NCBI GenBank assembly: GCA_019054805.1
Contig: JAHQIY010000005.1
Coordinates: forward strand, 4,261,501 to 4,325,500
Length of the DNA stretch: 64,000 nucleotides
From: Brachionus manjavacas
Taxonomy: Eukaryota; Rotifera; Eurotatoria; Ploima; Brachionidae
Direction: 5' to 3'
The position numbers and the translations under genes are program-made. The notes beneath the pieces are model-generated. The model was not told the origin of the DNA, searched no databases, and was given only the letters and a program-made list of their open reading frames with translations. Positions 1-11,036 of this stretch are shown here, piece by piece (position 1 is the first letter of the stretch; every line of letters starts with the position of its first letter).

Positions 1-584
1 ATAACACCTCTACAATGGTCTTCACAATGAATTGGAAAAGGTTTAATAAATTTTGAAAAAAAAAAAATAAATTTTTCCTATCTATTTTAATTTATTTGAC
101 GCAGAATTTGATCAAAGTATACTAGTAATGTGGGGAAGTGGTGAGTATACTGTATCATAATATTTTAGTCAGTACTCAACTGGTCGAAGGAGTCAACTTA
201 GCAGCGAAGAAGTAGACTGAGTTAAAATTAGCCACATTTACTATATTATTTCAATATTACTAATTTTTTTTATATTATTTTAATGATTGAAAATCCTGGT
301 CTGTATTTAAAAATAACTTCTGATTATAAAAATCAATTTTCTTTCGATTTTGTATCCTTTTCTCCTTTACCATTTAAATACTTAATAAAATTTTATTAAT
401 CGATTTGATCAGCGATTCGAAATTATTATTTTAATAACAAAATGTTCTATGATATTATCAAGAAAGGAATATTTTTAGATTAGTTAAGATTCTTTACTTA
501 TTTAATATCCATCGCTTTCGTTTTTAGAAAAAATAATTTTTTATTAGTGAAAAACAATTTGCAGACATTTCTTTATTTACTTAC

Positions 585-1925
585 ACATTGCTGATAGTGT
601 TGAATATTTTATACCGAGAAATCACCGAATGACGGTATAAATGCTTTATGTCATAGGATAAAAGGACAAACGTTGGATCATTAGTTACAAAAAATTTGAA
701 TTGACTCCCGACCAACTGTTTTATTGTGTTATTAGACATTAAAATATTTTCTGTCTGTGATTTACAATCAAATAGCATTAGATTTAGATGATCGGTTTGG
801 TAAACAAATGTATCACCTAAAATAGAATCAAAATTAAATAAATCTTTTTTAGTATGAAACCAAAATCATTTACCACTTGTCCAAATACCAGTAAACCTTT
901 TTGGCTCAAATTTTTGACTTATTATGTCATCCAGTGTAAATGGCATTTGTTCATGACTGTTTGATTTGGCTAAGAAAGATTGAATGTTTAAAATTTTTTA
1001 AATAATCTCAAAATGAAATGATACCTGGTTTTTGAATGATTACCGCCATTACAATCATGGAACATACGAAAAATATTACCAAGAACGAAATGCCTATTCC
1101 TCTCCAATTTCTGGCGTTTGAATTTGATCCAACAAGTTCCTTAAAATAAATAAATTAGAATGCCCAATAATCATAAATTAACCTTAGCATAAACCAAATA
1201 AATTTCGTAAAAGCATACGTAAAAATTATAATGTATTCGTCTAAAAACTCTTAAGACCATTCTTAACCAAAGTTTTATAAAATGGCACAATCGAATACAA
1301 AATCTCTGATCCAGTATTTTAGCTATTTTACTTTTTTTCCTTTTAAAACCTAGCTGTTTGAGTAAGAAACATATAAAGAAAATTTTTTCATTTAAATTTT
1401 TTTAATTAGGTTAATAATTGTCGAGTAGAATTTCCGTCTCGCTTTTCATTGTTTCACTAATAGATCTTTTATCACTATTATTAAAACCAAACAAAAATAA
1501 TTAAAATATTTGACATTGATAAAAATTTTTGAAAATTTTATTTAAATTTAATTAAATAAATCATACAATTTGTAAATTTCCAACAGGAAAATATATGTTT
1601 TGTCTTTTAAATTAAATCATGAACCGGTATTTTTTTATATAATTTTCTTTCATTAATCAGTTAATAGATTGCATTATATAATTTAGGGTACACGAACTTT
1701 AGAAAAAAAATAAACAAGCTTATTCAGAGTTTATACGACTGATTGACTGTTTGGTATAGAGATACTTAAATATATTCCTTTTAAATTGAAATAAATTTTC
1801 AACAAGAAAAATAAACTATTTTTAATTAAATTCATAAAAAATGGCTTGAAATCGAATATAAATTATACCTCGATGGGTTCTTGATTGGACTCGGTTTGAG
1901 CAGATTTTTTACCAACAAAATGCAT
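585..1925 (-). CDS. DPP6: DPP6/DPP10-like dipeptidyl-peptidase-family protein, N-terminal exons (gene runs off the left edge)
   Basis: Four exons can be read on the minus strand: 1869-1925, 1025-1139, 874-969 and 585-816, all joining in consistent phase (0, 1, 1) with GT/AG borders. The protein starts MHFVGKKSAQ, then ELVGSNSNARNWRGIGISFL leads into a single hydrophobic segment (about residues 32-53). This is the layout of a type II membrane protein of the S9B family: a short cytoplasmic tail and one transmembrane helix. The RNW(K/R)GI stretch before the helix is characteristic of DPP6/DPP10. Exon 4 carries FVLLSYDIKHLYRHS, matching the start of the family's beta-propeller. In vertebrates DPP6 and DPP10 are catalytically dead Kv4 channel partners. 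The hydrolase domain lies outside the window, so catalytic status cannot be judged. The last donor (AATGT|GTAAGT) leads to an exon I could not find in positions 1-580. Confidence 0.83.
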
Positions 1926-3216
1926 CTTAGATTTTAACTTTGAAATTTCTAAGTTTAATGAAAGTTCGATAATAGCGAACTTTTTGAATTCCAGTTTTAA
2001 CAAATTTTAAGCTTATAACTCTTTAATGAAATCTCTCAACTAGCTGTTGCTCAGTAATACTTCTGTTTCCCAAATGAAAACTTACTTATCAAATTTAGCT
2101 TAAAAAAAACAAAAATCAACTATCTTATAATTTAAAATGAGGTTTATAATCGATGCTAGGTTCAAACTAAAATTGATGTAAAGTTTAATTTTCAAGGAAC
2201 AAATTTAATTTTTTTTTGTAATAAAGCTGTGTGTTAATAGATTGATGAATTTCTAGAGCTACAAAATGCTGATTTTAGATTCAAGGCTTTAAAAATTTGC
2301 TCTTTTTTGTGATAAACCGATTTCCATCAATTGATCGATAGTAGTTACACAGATGCAATTCTGCATCAAAAAAGTTCTCAAAACAAACTATTTTATTATT
2401 TTTTATCTTTATTCAGGAATTGATTTTTTTTGATATATAAATCAAAATTAAGATATTTTATATTTTCTATCATGTTTGTTCTAAGTGTTTTTTATTCCCT
2501 TAAGGTAAAAAACGTGAGAGAATTCAATGAATTGCCATTATCTTACTAATTTATCTTCTTTATTTTCAGAAAAAAATAATTTATCTTTGTCAAATTAGCG
2601 GCTTAATTATTTAAAACTTTCAAGAAAAAATTTTTATTGTAAATTGTAAGATTTTACTCACTTTTAGCTTCATTTTTTTTAGATTTCTATTAAACTCAGA
2701 AACTTTGTCAAAATGAAAAAATTTAAAAAAATTATTTCACAAATATCCATTATAACTTTTCAAAAGAAATAACCTTTAAATTTTCATAAGTTCATATACA
2801 GATTAATAAAGAGCAATAAATAATTAAATCCGACTAGTATTTAAAAAGTATTTAAATATTAGTTGATTATTTGTTCATTTTGGCTCATAGCTACCAGTGC
2901 AAAGCAAAAACTTTATTTAAAATAAATAAAATTAAAACAGGGTGTTGATCCTTGCTTAATTGGCTATCTAATTTAGGATTAGAAAATTTTGTGATATTAA
3001 TCTCTAAATTTTTGGTAATAGATTTTCAAAAATATCCGATAATTTTATTTTTACATTTTTCACAGGAGCTTTTTTTAAGATTTTTTTAATTTTTTGTTTA
3101 CAGATTTGCAAAAACTATTTTTCTAATTTTAGACTTTTAAAAAAATTCCTGTTTATTTCAAACAACATATTAAAAATATTAATAACAATTTTTTTTTATT
3201 TAATGAAAATACATAC

Positions 3217-3237
3217 CTCATCTTGCTGACCATCCAT
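3217..3237 (-). other. candidate alternative first coding exon of the DPP6-like gene
   Basis: On the minus strand an ATG is followed by MDGQQDE and then a good donor (GAG|GTATGT). The donor is in phase 0, so it could splice straight to the exon ending at 1139, as the 1869-1925 exon does. Upstream of the ATG the frame stays open for several codons (VEQRDPTQ), so the true start could be a little earlier. Vertebrate DPP6 and DPP10 use several alternative first exons encoding different cytoplasmic tails. No promoter motif was recognised. Confidence 0.4.
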
Positions 3238-5358
3238 TTGCGTGGGATCTCTTTGTTCAACGAATTTATAAAGTTTAAATTAATAAAAAGCTGCAATTCG
3301 AACGCAAAAGTCGATTAATTGAAAAAAACTCTTCTAATATCTTTTAATTTAGACGCAAGTTTATCATATTTCCTAAATAAGAAATAATACATTCAAATCT
3401 CAATTTATCAATTTTCGATGATAGGCTTATATCGGGATCTTGTTGCTGGTTAGGAATCTTTTGTGCAAAAATTGTTGGCTTGTAAGTTAGTGGAAATTAT
3501 AAAGAAAAATTAATTAAAATTATAGCTTTTATTTGAAGAGAGAGAAAAAAATAATTTACAAAATAAAATTTTCTTTTTTAGTTAACTTTATATTTTATTT
3601 CAACAGAAGCAAATACAAATATTTAAACTTTTCTGTTAATATCTGTTATCTATTCGAAGCGTTCTCGTGTTCGACCTTTTTCAAATTTCAAATTGACTAT
3701 TGATACTAATTAAAAGTTTCTAATATTAACCTCTTTTCAGTATCAAACGCCTAATTAGAGCCAAAATACCAAGGGATTTAAATGTATCCTAAATCGTAAT
3801 GTTCTTTTACACTATAAAAAGCCCTTAAATTTCCTTTTTGATTTGTTATGTAATTTTTCCAAAAATTTGAGAGATAGAAAACAAATGAGAGTTTGATTGA
3901 ACTCTCGATTAATATAAAAAAATTGAATAATAATTGATGAGATTTAAGTCTCGAACGGCCTGACTATAATTTAAAGCAACGACTCCCTAGAAAATAAGCT
4001 TGAATTAAAAAAATATTTAATTTCGTGCATTCTTAGTCGATTCAAGATATTTTTGTCTTTTAAATGCAAATTAATAATTATAATTTTTGTTTCTTTAAAT
4101 TGCATTACTACTAATTTAATTGAAATTTTCCACCAAAGCAGATAAATGGAATCTGGCTGTGAGTGCATGAAAAAAAAGCCTGCCGACAGCAAAAAATTCC
4201 GTTTCTTTATTAAATTTTCTAATCGCATCAGGAAAACTAAAAACACTTTTAATTTAGATATCTATTCGCACTAGATGAAAAATTGACATTTTGTTCGATA
4301 TTTAATAAACATCCTTTGGCTGAGAAAAAGCTTCAAAATTTAAACATTTTTAATACTCTTAGGAAATATAACATTTCTCTAAAAGCTTCGACAAAGATCA
4401 TTCACTTGTCTCACACGAAGCGAACTATTACTTTATGCATTTTTGTCTAATTTAATTTTTTAATTCAATAAAATAACCAGCTAGACTTAAAAGTTAAGAT
4501 AAAAGCTTTTATTAACATAGAGATTGAACGAATTATGTAAATAGAATTCTTTTAAATAGTGTGATAGAGCACTTGAACAACAGTGCACAAGGAAGCAAGA
4601 AAAAAAGGGAAATTTATGAAAATGTTCTGAATTAATTAAATTCGACTTTAAATGTTTATAATTTTTTAAAAAATTCAAATTAAGAAATTAACAGACTTAG
4701 ATTTTTTTTTTTCAGAAAAAAAAAATTCCAGCTTAAAAACTCATCTGAATCCGATCGATACTAAACAGCTAAAATTAAATTTTGTTCTCTTTACCACAAG
4801 TGAAACTAAAATAAACAAATGGAAATTATTTATTGTCTGATATATGTAATTCTAAACCGATAGCAGATAATAGTTAGGCCTATTACGTTTTCATATAGAA
4901 TATTTTCTTTTTTTTATTGAAAAAAAATGTAACAAATTTTCGAACATAATTACTCTTCTAAATAAAATAAGTTAATCATTTAGCAACAAAATATATATCA
5001 TGAAAATAAAACTTAAATGTTGGAGAATTGTTTTCAGAAATAGTTTCATCATTTTCGATCATTTTATTTATATTTTCAAAAGTTAAGTTTGCTTAATTAA
5101 AATTGATAGATGCCTAGAAATTCGATGCCAACTGATTTAAAAAATTTATTCATTTTTAAATTTAAATGTTTAGTTATTTTCCGTGTAATTATTTTTCATT
5201 GTTCATGCGCAAGAATTTTTAAGAGCATTAACTCTTGGGTAAAATCAGAAAAGATTGGAAAAAAAATTGAGTTTAATGGCCAAATTTAAAAATAATTTCA
5301 TTAAATTATATTCAAATTGGTTTATGCCAAGGAATTGATTTATTTTTAAAATACTTAC

Positions 5359-5364
5359 ATCCAT
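5359..5364 (-). other. possible second alternative first exon (ATG GAT then donor)
   Basis: The minus strand reads ATG GAT followed by GTAAGTAT, a near-consensus donor in phase 0. It could give a two-residue tail joined to the same second exon as the other first exons. The coding part is so short that chance is a real alternative. Confidence 0.2.
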
Positions 5365-8059
5365 CTTTACTCAAAGAGAAGAAAACAAATTGGTAAAATT
5401 CTAATTTAATTCGTTCGAACAACTTTGAAATTTTTGATCCATTTTATCTATAATAAATAAATATTTTAGATTATTAATCAAAAAAACTTGTTGATATCAA
5501 GGAAAAACATAAATGTTATTAAGAGTAAAATATGCCTGTTTTTTATTGATTTTTTTGTATTAATCAAAATTAAATAAATGATATTTAAATTAAAAAGAAT
5601 TTGTTAACAAAAATATAATCAACAACTTGATATGATAAAATTATTCAGACACTAGTGCTATTTAAAGCTTGTGGAAAAAAAGCTTATTAAGGCTAAATGG
5701 TAAAATGGTAATACGAATTTAATTTTTTCTATCAAGTTAGTGCAAATAAGAATTTTTATTTAGTAGTTTTTTAGAGCGCTTGAAAAAGTAATTAATTATG
5801 AATCTAGAATCGTAAAGATAGTCAAATATCAGAAATTTTTCTATTATTCCGTCAATATTGTTTACTTGATATTAACTTTATCAAATATCAAATTTTACAT
5901 GACTTTGAGCCTTGAATAACTTTTTGAACTCAATTTTTTGTTTTTGCTAACTAAAAAGAAAGCCGAAAAAATAAAAATAGGCTTAATTGAATTTTTATTA
6001 CTAGAAGGCCCGTTTATCATCAATTTCTATATGATTTTTTGGTTCATTCAGAATTTAATTTATTCGAGCAGTTTTTTTAGTTTAAAAAAGCTTAATTAGT
6101 ATAATTAATGTTTAATTTAAAAAAAATACTTGCTTCAGTAAAACTCATAACCCTAATTGTTTTTCTTAAATGCAAATGACATTTAAGTATTGATCTGAAA
6201 TTTCATTTTAAATTAAATGCTGATTACATAAAAATTGATTTAGTCAGGAATAAATAAAACATGAAAAATCATTGAGTTTATTCAGAAATTAATTTTGAAT
6301 ATTTAACAATTGGCGAATCGATGAAAAAAATTAGCTTTTATCGATATATTTCTTCATGTTAATTTTAGCCAAAATTAAATAAAAAAAAAATAGAAATTTT
6401 AAATTCATTTTCTATTAAAAAAAAAAACTTATGATCAGCCTCGGGACACATTTGTCTATTTAAATTTAATTTAAGATCAGAAGACTAAAAACTGCTTAAA
6501 AATAAATTTATTTTTCAACTTTTGTTGAATGCATGTCTAAGATTACTCCTTGATCCAATGTAATTTCATTTTTTAAATTTTAGATTTGTAAAATACAGTT
6601 AATTATTGATATTGTAGAATAAAACCAGATTAAATATACGAGTCTTTAGATTATATAGTAAATCTTAAACCTACCGATACCTTTTTCGTGACTTGTTTTA
6701 AATTAACAATCAAAATCAGAAGCTGTTTTTTTTGTGGTTCCATAAAGAGTTTAAATTTGTAAAAATCTATTAATCAAATCTATTGATTTATTTTTTTATT
6801 TAGAAAAATAAAAAAGAGATTTTTAATTTAAAAAAATTTCACAAACAAGAAACCAAACAATAAAAGATAACAATTTATTAGAAAATTAAACAATTTTTCG
6901 CAATCGATTGAAACAAATGGTCCAAATTTTATTTAAATTAAATTCGTTAGAATTTTTTAAATAAGCTGATATTTCGCATCTTTTGAGGCTTTGAAAATAA
7001 AATTATTTCATTTCATCAAAATTTTTTATTTTTCCTTTTAACTTGGTAAAAGAATAAAAAAAATAATTAAAAGACATAATTGATTCACAATAGAAATCAC
7101 TCTTAATTCAGTTTAGGTTTAAATTGGATCTGAAAAAAATGTCAAACTTACATAAGTTGAAAAATCCTCTGAATTATTGAAAATAAATTATTCTTATGCT
7201 AAAAGCAGTACATGTATTTTTGCTTAATATTTATTGAAAAAAATATTTAAAAATGATTTTTAAATTATAATTTTACCATTAAACTAAAGCATTCTTTGGT
7301 TTAAGTTTCAGAAAATCTACAGTATTACGTTTTGATAATTAATTGTTTTCGATAAGTTAACATAAACGAGAAATTTTGATTGAAGTCACGAAAAATTTTT
7401 CTTCTTAATAATAAATAAAATCTTTACTTTGTTCTAATTTTATTAAAATTCTTTATTTTATATTTTAATCAATCAGGCACTCTTCAGTTAAATCCAAAAG
7501 TCAATTAGTCTATAAAAAATAAAATTTTATATTTTCAAAATAAGGAAAAGAAAAAAAATGAAGGTTTGAAAAATATTTTATTACTGAGAAATTTCAACCT
7601 TATAATTTTTCGGAAAAATTCTACATAACTTCAATTTAAGGGAAAAAATAATAAAATTTTTGGCGAATTCGATTTCATCAAATACTAATCTTTTAATTTA
7701 ACTCAAAAAGTTGTGACACTCCTTTTAGCGTCTAACACAATGATTTAAATTTTTTATAAAACTTACAGAAAAAAATTACACCATTGAACTTCTTGATTGA
7801 AAAACTGTAACTCTTGAACTCAAGCATCAGTCATCCTCTAAACACCTTTTATTATTTAATTTGACTTTCAACAAAAAAAAATCGGAAGCTTCTTGTTAGG
7901 CCCATCGGAAATAACTAAAAAAAAACGATTTCCAAAAGCTCAAGCTTCAAAGAAAAGTTAATTTAAGAACTAAAAAAATTAAATAAATTGATAATCTAAG
8001 TTAATTTAAATAAGAGAATTCGAAAATTTTCCAAAAAACAGAAACTAGGAAATTTATAT

Positions 8060-8470
8060 TCTAATGCGTCTAAGTAACTTTCTAAGACAACTTGTCATAC
8101 CAAATCGACGATAGTTATTAGGATGCTGAGTGTGAAGAGATTTCTTAGGGATCATGGTTATAATTTCTATTTTCCAGATTTTTGGAACTCGGCCCAGTTC
8201 CAAATTTATTTTAAAGAGTTGAATTATTTCAAATGAAGTCTCTATAGGTAAATTTTTTAATTATATTGTGGATGCGATCTAGACTAGACTCTTTTTTAAG
8301 GTAATTTCTAAAAGAGTGAGTAGCTCGTTTTAGTTATTTTGTACCTTATTTTTTAAATAAATTTCTTATTGCTAGTGATGCTTCACACTTATCCATCGAT
8401 TCTCCAAAATCTATGTGAGGACTAAAAGTAGTAGCTAATAGATCGCCAAAGATTTTTCCGTAATCTATAC
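8060..8470 (-). mobile_element. LINE reverse-transcriptase fragment (fingers region), decayed
   Basis: Translation of the minus strand with small frame changes gives NLPIETSFEIIQLFKINLE, then GRVPKIWKIEIITMIPKKS and TSCLRKLLRRI. This is the N-terminal RT region of a Jockey/CR1-type non-LTR retrotransposon. It aligns phrase by phrase with the copies at 30.5 kb and 33.4 kb (for example LPRNSLIEISKLFNLSL and GKLLERI). The upstream part resembles the GKCFGDILFSTFSP segment of those copies. No catalytic motif remains. Confidence 0.65.
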
Positions 8471-8699
8471 TCGTATTAAATTATTTACCGTAGAACTATT
8501 ATGCTGACTTGAAGACTTAAGTAAATCTTGCTAGACTTCAGAATTTGCTTTTCTAGGGATATCGCATTATCTGAGAAATCCCTCACAGTTTTACAAGCAA
8601 TTTGTGAGAAACTGTCTACCAAGAAATACCGTCTTCCGTGACAACTGTTGAGCAATTCAAGATCGAGTATGACAAACACAAAACAGGTACCCGGCAAGA

Positions 8700-8775
8700 T
8701 AACCGGAGGAAAACATTTCTGCTATAGCTGGCTATCAGCTCAATAAACCACTATAATAATAATAATAAATCACCT
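8700..8775 (+). repeat. probable retroposon 3' tail with (AAT)n
   Basis: The sequence reads TATAGCTGGCTATCAGCTC and ends in CTATAATAATAATAATAAAT. Two other LINE-type tails in this window (55.55 kb and 62.93 kb, both minus) also end in a TAGCT-like word followed by ATT/AAT triplets. This suggests a truncated retroposon end in plus orientation. Confidence 0.35.
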
Positions 8776-9036
8776 CCTATTATAACTAACTATTAAAAAT
8801 GGACTTTAAAATAATCTAAGATTGTTATTTTTCAAGAATTCATTTTGTTGTGACTGTAAATTATAATAAAAAAATAAGATAAAATAACTTATTTTAATAA
8901 TCTTTTTTAATGTTAAGAGATCAAATTATTTTTTGAAAGACATTTAAAAAATTTTTTTAAAAACTATTTAAGACACACTTTTTTTTTTAAATTCTAAATC
9001 CGCCTGACAAAATTCTGACCGTATCTTAAGCCAGCG

Positions 9037-9455
9037 GAGAAAATTCTCTATAAAATTAGCTCCAAACTTTTCTAAACCATACCTAAAAGTTATTCAATCA
9101 ATGGATTATAAAGTTGATTTTTTTTGTTTCCGGCTTTGGAACAACTTTTACCAATTGTTTTTAGCATCAAGTAGATCGACCATAAGCTTATTTTATAGAT
9201 ATTTTTATTCTTTAAAAAATGAAAAAAAAATCTTAACCTTTTTGAAAACAAAAAAATTAAAAACACATTTGAAAAGCCAAGTTTTATCTGGAGCCAAGTT
9301 TTAAATGATTTGGCAAAAATAAGCTTTCAATAACTTTGAAGCCTCAAATGGGTTGGTCACTATGGTTTGTTTTTTACCGCAGTAGGATAGTTTTAAAGTG
9401 AAGAAAATTCTTTTGAAAATAAGCTCCAAACTTTTCTCTACCATAGCTGAAAGTA
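9037..9455. repeat. pair of diverged direct repeats (9037-9090 and 9401-9455)
   Basis: Both copies contain AGCTCCAAACTTTTCT followed by ACCATA and AAAGT, preceded by GAAAATTC. They are about 54 bp long with several mismatches and lie about 365 bp apart. The segment between them (short plus-strand ORF 9101-9304) has no recognisable domain. It could be a small element with terminal direct repeats or a local duplication. Confidence 0.4.
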
Positions 9456-9472
9456 TAGGGGCGAAAATAGGC

Positions 9473-9995
9473 CTAAATGTTACATTCTTCGTTATTCATA
9501 ATTAAAAGCAAGCTCATTGCAACAATCGTTAACATTGCGGATGGTTGAAATGAACTTGCTGTCATCCACGAAAACTTGATGACGTGGTTTACTATATCAG
9601 GCATGAAGTTGATGTAGATAGCAAACAAGAGCGGTCCTAGAACACTGCCTTTACTTGTAACTTCTCTCCAGTCCGTCACATACTGTCCTTTTGCCACTCG
9701 CTGCTTCCGACCTGATAGGCAGTCTCCGATCCAGTTCACTAGGCGCACCTTGAAGCTGAAGAGGTGTTCTATCATGACGTCTCTTAAGATTCGTTCCATA
9801 ATCTTACATGGCAGTGCAGTTAGGGAAATTGGCCTATAATTGCTTACCAGACTTTTGCTTCCTTTCTTAAATAAAGTCGTAACTTGGACTTGTTTCCACA
9901 GATCAGGCGTCTTACCAGAGTTGTAAGACTCAACAAATATGTCGCTGAGAGTTTCGGCGAATGCGTTGGTACAGCTTTTCACTTTCGGAACACCC
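9473..9995 (-). mobile_element. LINE reverse-transcriptase fragment, internally deleted and frameshifted
   Basis: The minus strand encodes CTNAFAETLSDIFVESYNSG, LFKKGSKSLVSNYRPISLTA and GDCLSGRKQRV, then GSVLGPLLFAIYIN. These are RT fingers/palm motifs of Jockey/CR1-type elements. The palm block containing the first catalytic aspartate is missing between EHLFSF and VNWIGDCLS, which points to a deletion. The second catalytic site appears as FVDDSKF only in the next frame, so a frameshift lies just before it. The family differs from the LINEs at 30-35 kb. It cannot make a functional enzyme. Confidence 0.8.
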
Positions 9996-10676
9996 GGCGC
10001 CAGAGATAACCACGTTGTTCTGGATTCTTTCGGTTTTCAGTAGCGGTTTCACTGAGTTCCTTTCTCACGTTAGCAATCATCACCATGATGCTCTCAGGTT
10101 TCTTAATGTTGCCGATGACGCTTGCCCACAATAGGGCTAGGGTGGCAATGGTATATACTATAAAATAAAATTTAAAGTAAGTCTGCAAACGACCTTGTCA
10201 AAAATATTATTAAGTCTTTATTTTCTAGAAGACTCCTTTACTCAGATTTTTTTATAAATATTTTTGGTTTCTAGGAAAAGAATTTAAAAACTTTATTTAA
10301 AAAATATCTTTAAATATTTTTCATGAATTTTCAATGATCTTTTTTAAACTGATAAAGCTGCTTTTAATTTTTCTATGATAAATACTCGAATTTAAAAATT
10401 TGATTTTCTTGATAATAAAAATGAAAAAGCAATGATTATCGAAGCAAAATTTCTTAAAAAAACTCAATTTAAAAAATTAGTATTATTGCGGTAATCGGGC
10501 TGCTATGGAAACGGGTCAGAGGCAAATGGAAGCGGTTCTTTTCCTCTGAGGCAGGCAATATGCACCGCTGATGTTTCCTCATCATCATGGTCAACTGGGT
10601 ACGAAGTGTTTTCAATGTACACGTCTCGTATGTGCCTTCTGCTGAAAATCTTGCAGATGCGGCTTCCAGGCGCATA
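9996..10676 (-). pseudogene. coding-like, GC-richer remnants of unknown origin
   Basis: Two blocks are less AT-rich than their surroundings. At 9996-10188 the minus strand reads ASVIGNIKKPESIMVMIAN followed by RKELSETATENRKN. At about 10480-10670 one minus frame reads DVYIENTSYPVDHDDEETSA and then HIACLRGKEPLPF before a stop. I do not recognise either. Their position next to the RT fragment suggests transposon cargo or the upstream part of the same element, but decayed host exons are also possible. Confidence 0.3.
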
Positions 10677-10976
10677 TCACCGTCAGTGAAAATAATACAT
10701 TGGCAACATTAAGGACGTGTATAAACATAAGCTGCTCTCAGTGTATTGGGCAGCTTTCGGACTTCAATTTTTTTTATTTAACAAAAACTGACTGACTCAT
10801 GGTCATCCACCGGTCAGTCAATAAAAAATATATATTTCATGTCGCGGAGATTTTTATAAAATACTTTTTTATTTTCCTGCACAAAAATATCACAAAATCA
10901 ATCTCAATGTAATGATTGATTTGTGATTATTCTTGAGTTCTCTGGATAAAATCAAATAAAATAAAATTTAGTAAAA

Positions 10977-10982
10977 TTTATT
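10977..10982 (-). terminator. candidate polyadenylation signal (AATAAA) for the 11.0-12.9 kb gene
   Basis: AATAAA on the minus strand, 54 bases downstream of the stop codon at 11037. The region is AT-rich, so chance occurrence is possible. Confidence 0.4.
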
Positions 10983-11036
10983 TAAAATTTAGACTCAAAA
11001 ATGTCGAAAGTTAAGAACAAAAAAATAAAAGTCAAT

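Larger units (their letters stand above)
1926..8050. other. long AT-rich stretch upstream of and within the DPP6-like gene
   Basis: Apart from the two candidate first exons near 3.2 and 5.4 kb, no supported gene is seen. The sequence is dominated by A and T runs, and its short ORFs have no recognisable motifs. It is probably 5' intron and intergenic sequence. Confidence 0.5.

Noticed and set aside
581..778. 65-codon ORF as a separate small gene
   Set aside because: It is the interior of DPP6-like exon 4, with splice sites at both ends and the family motif FVLLSYDIKHLYRHS.
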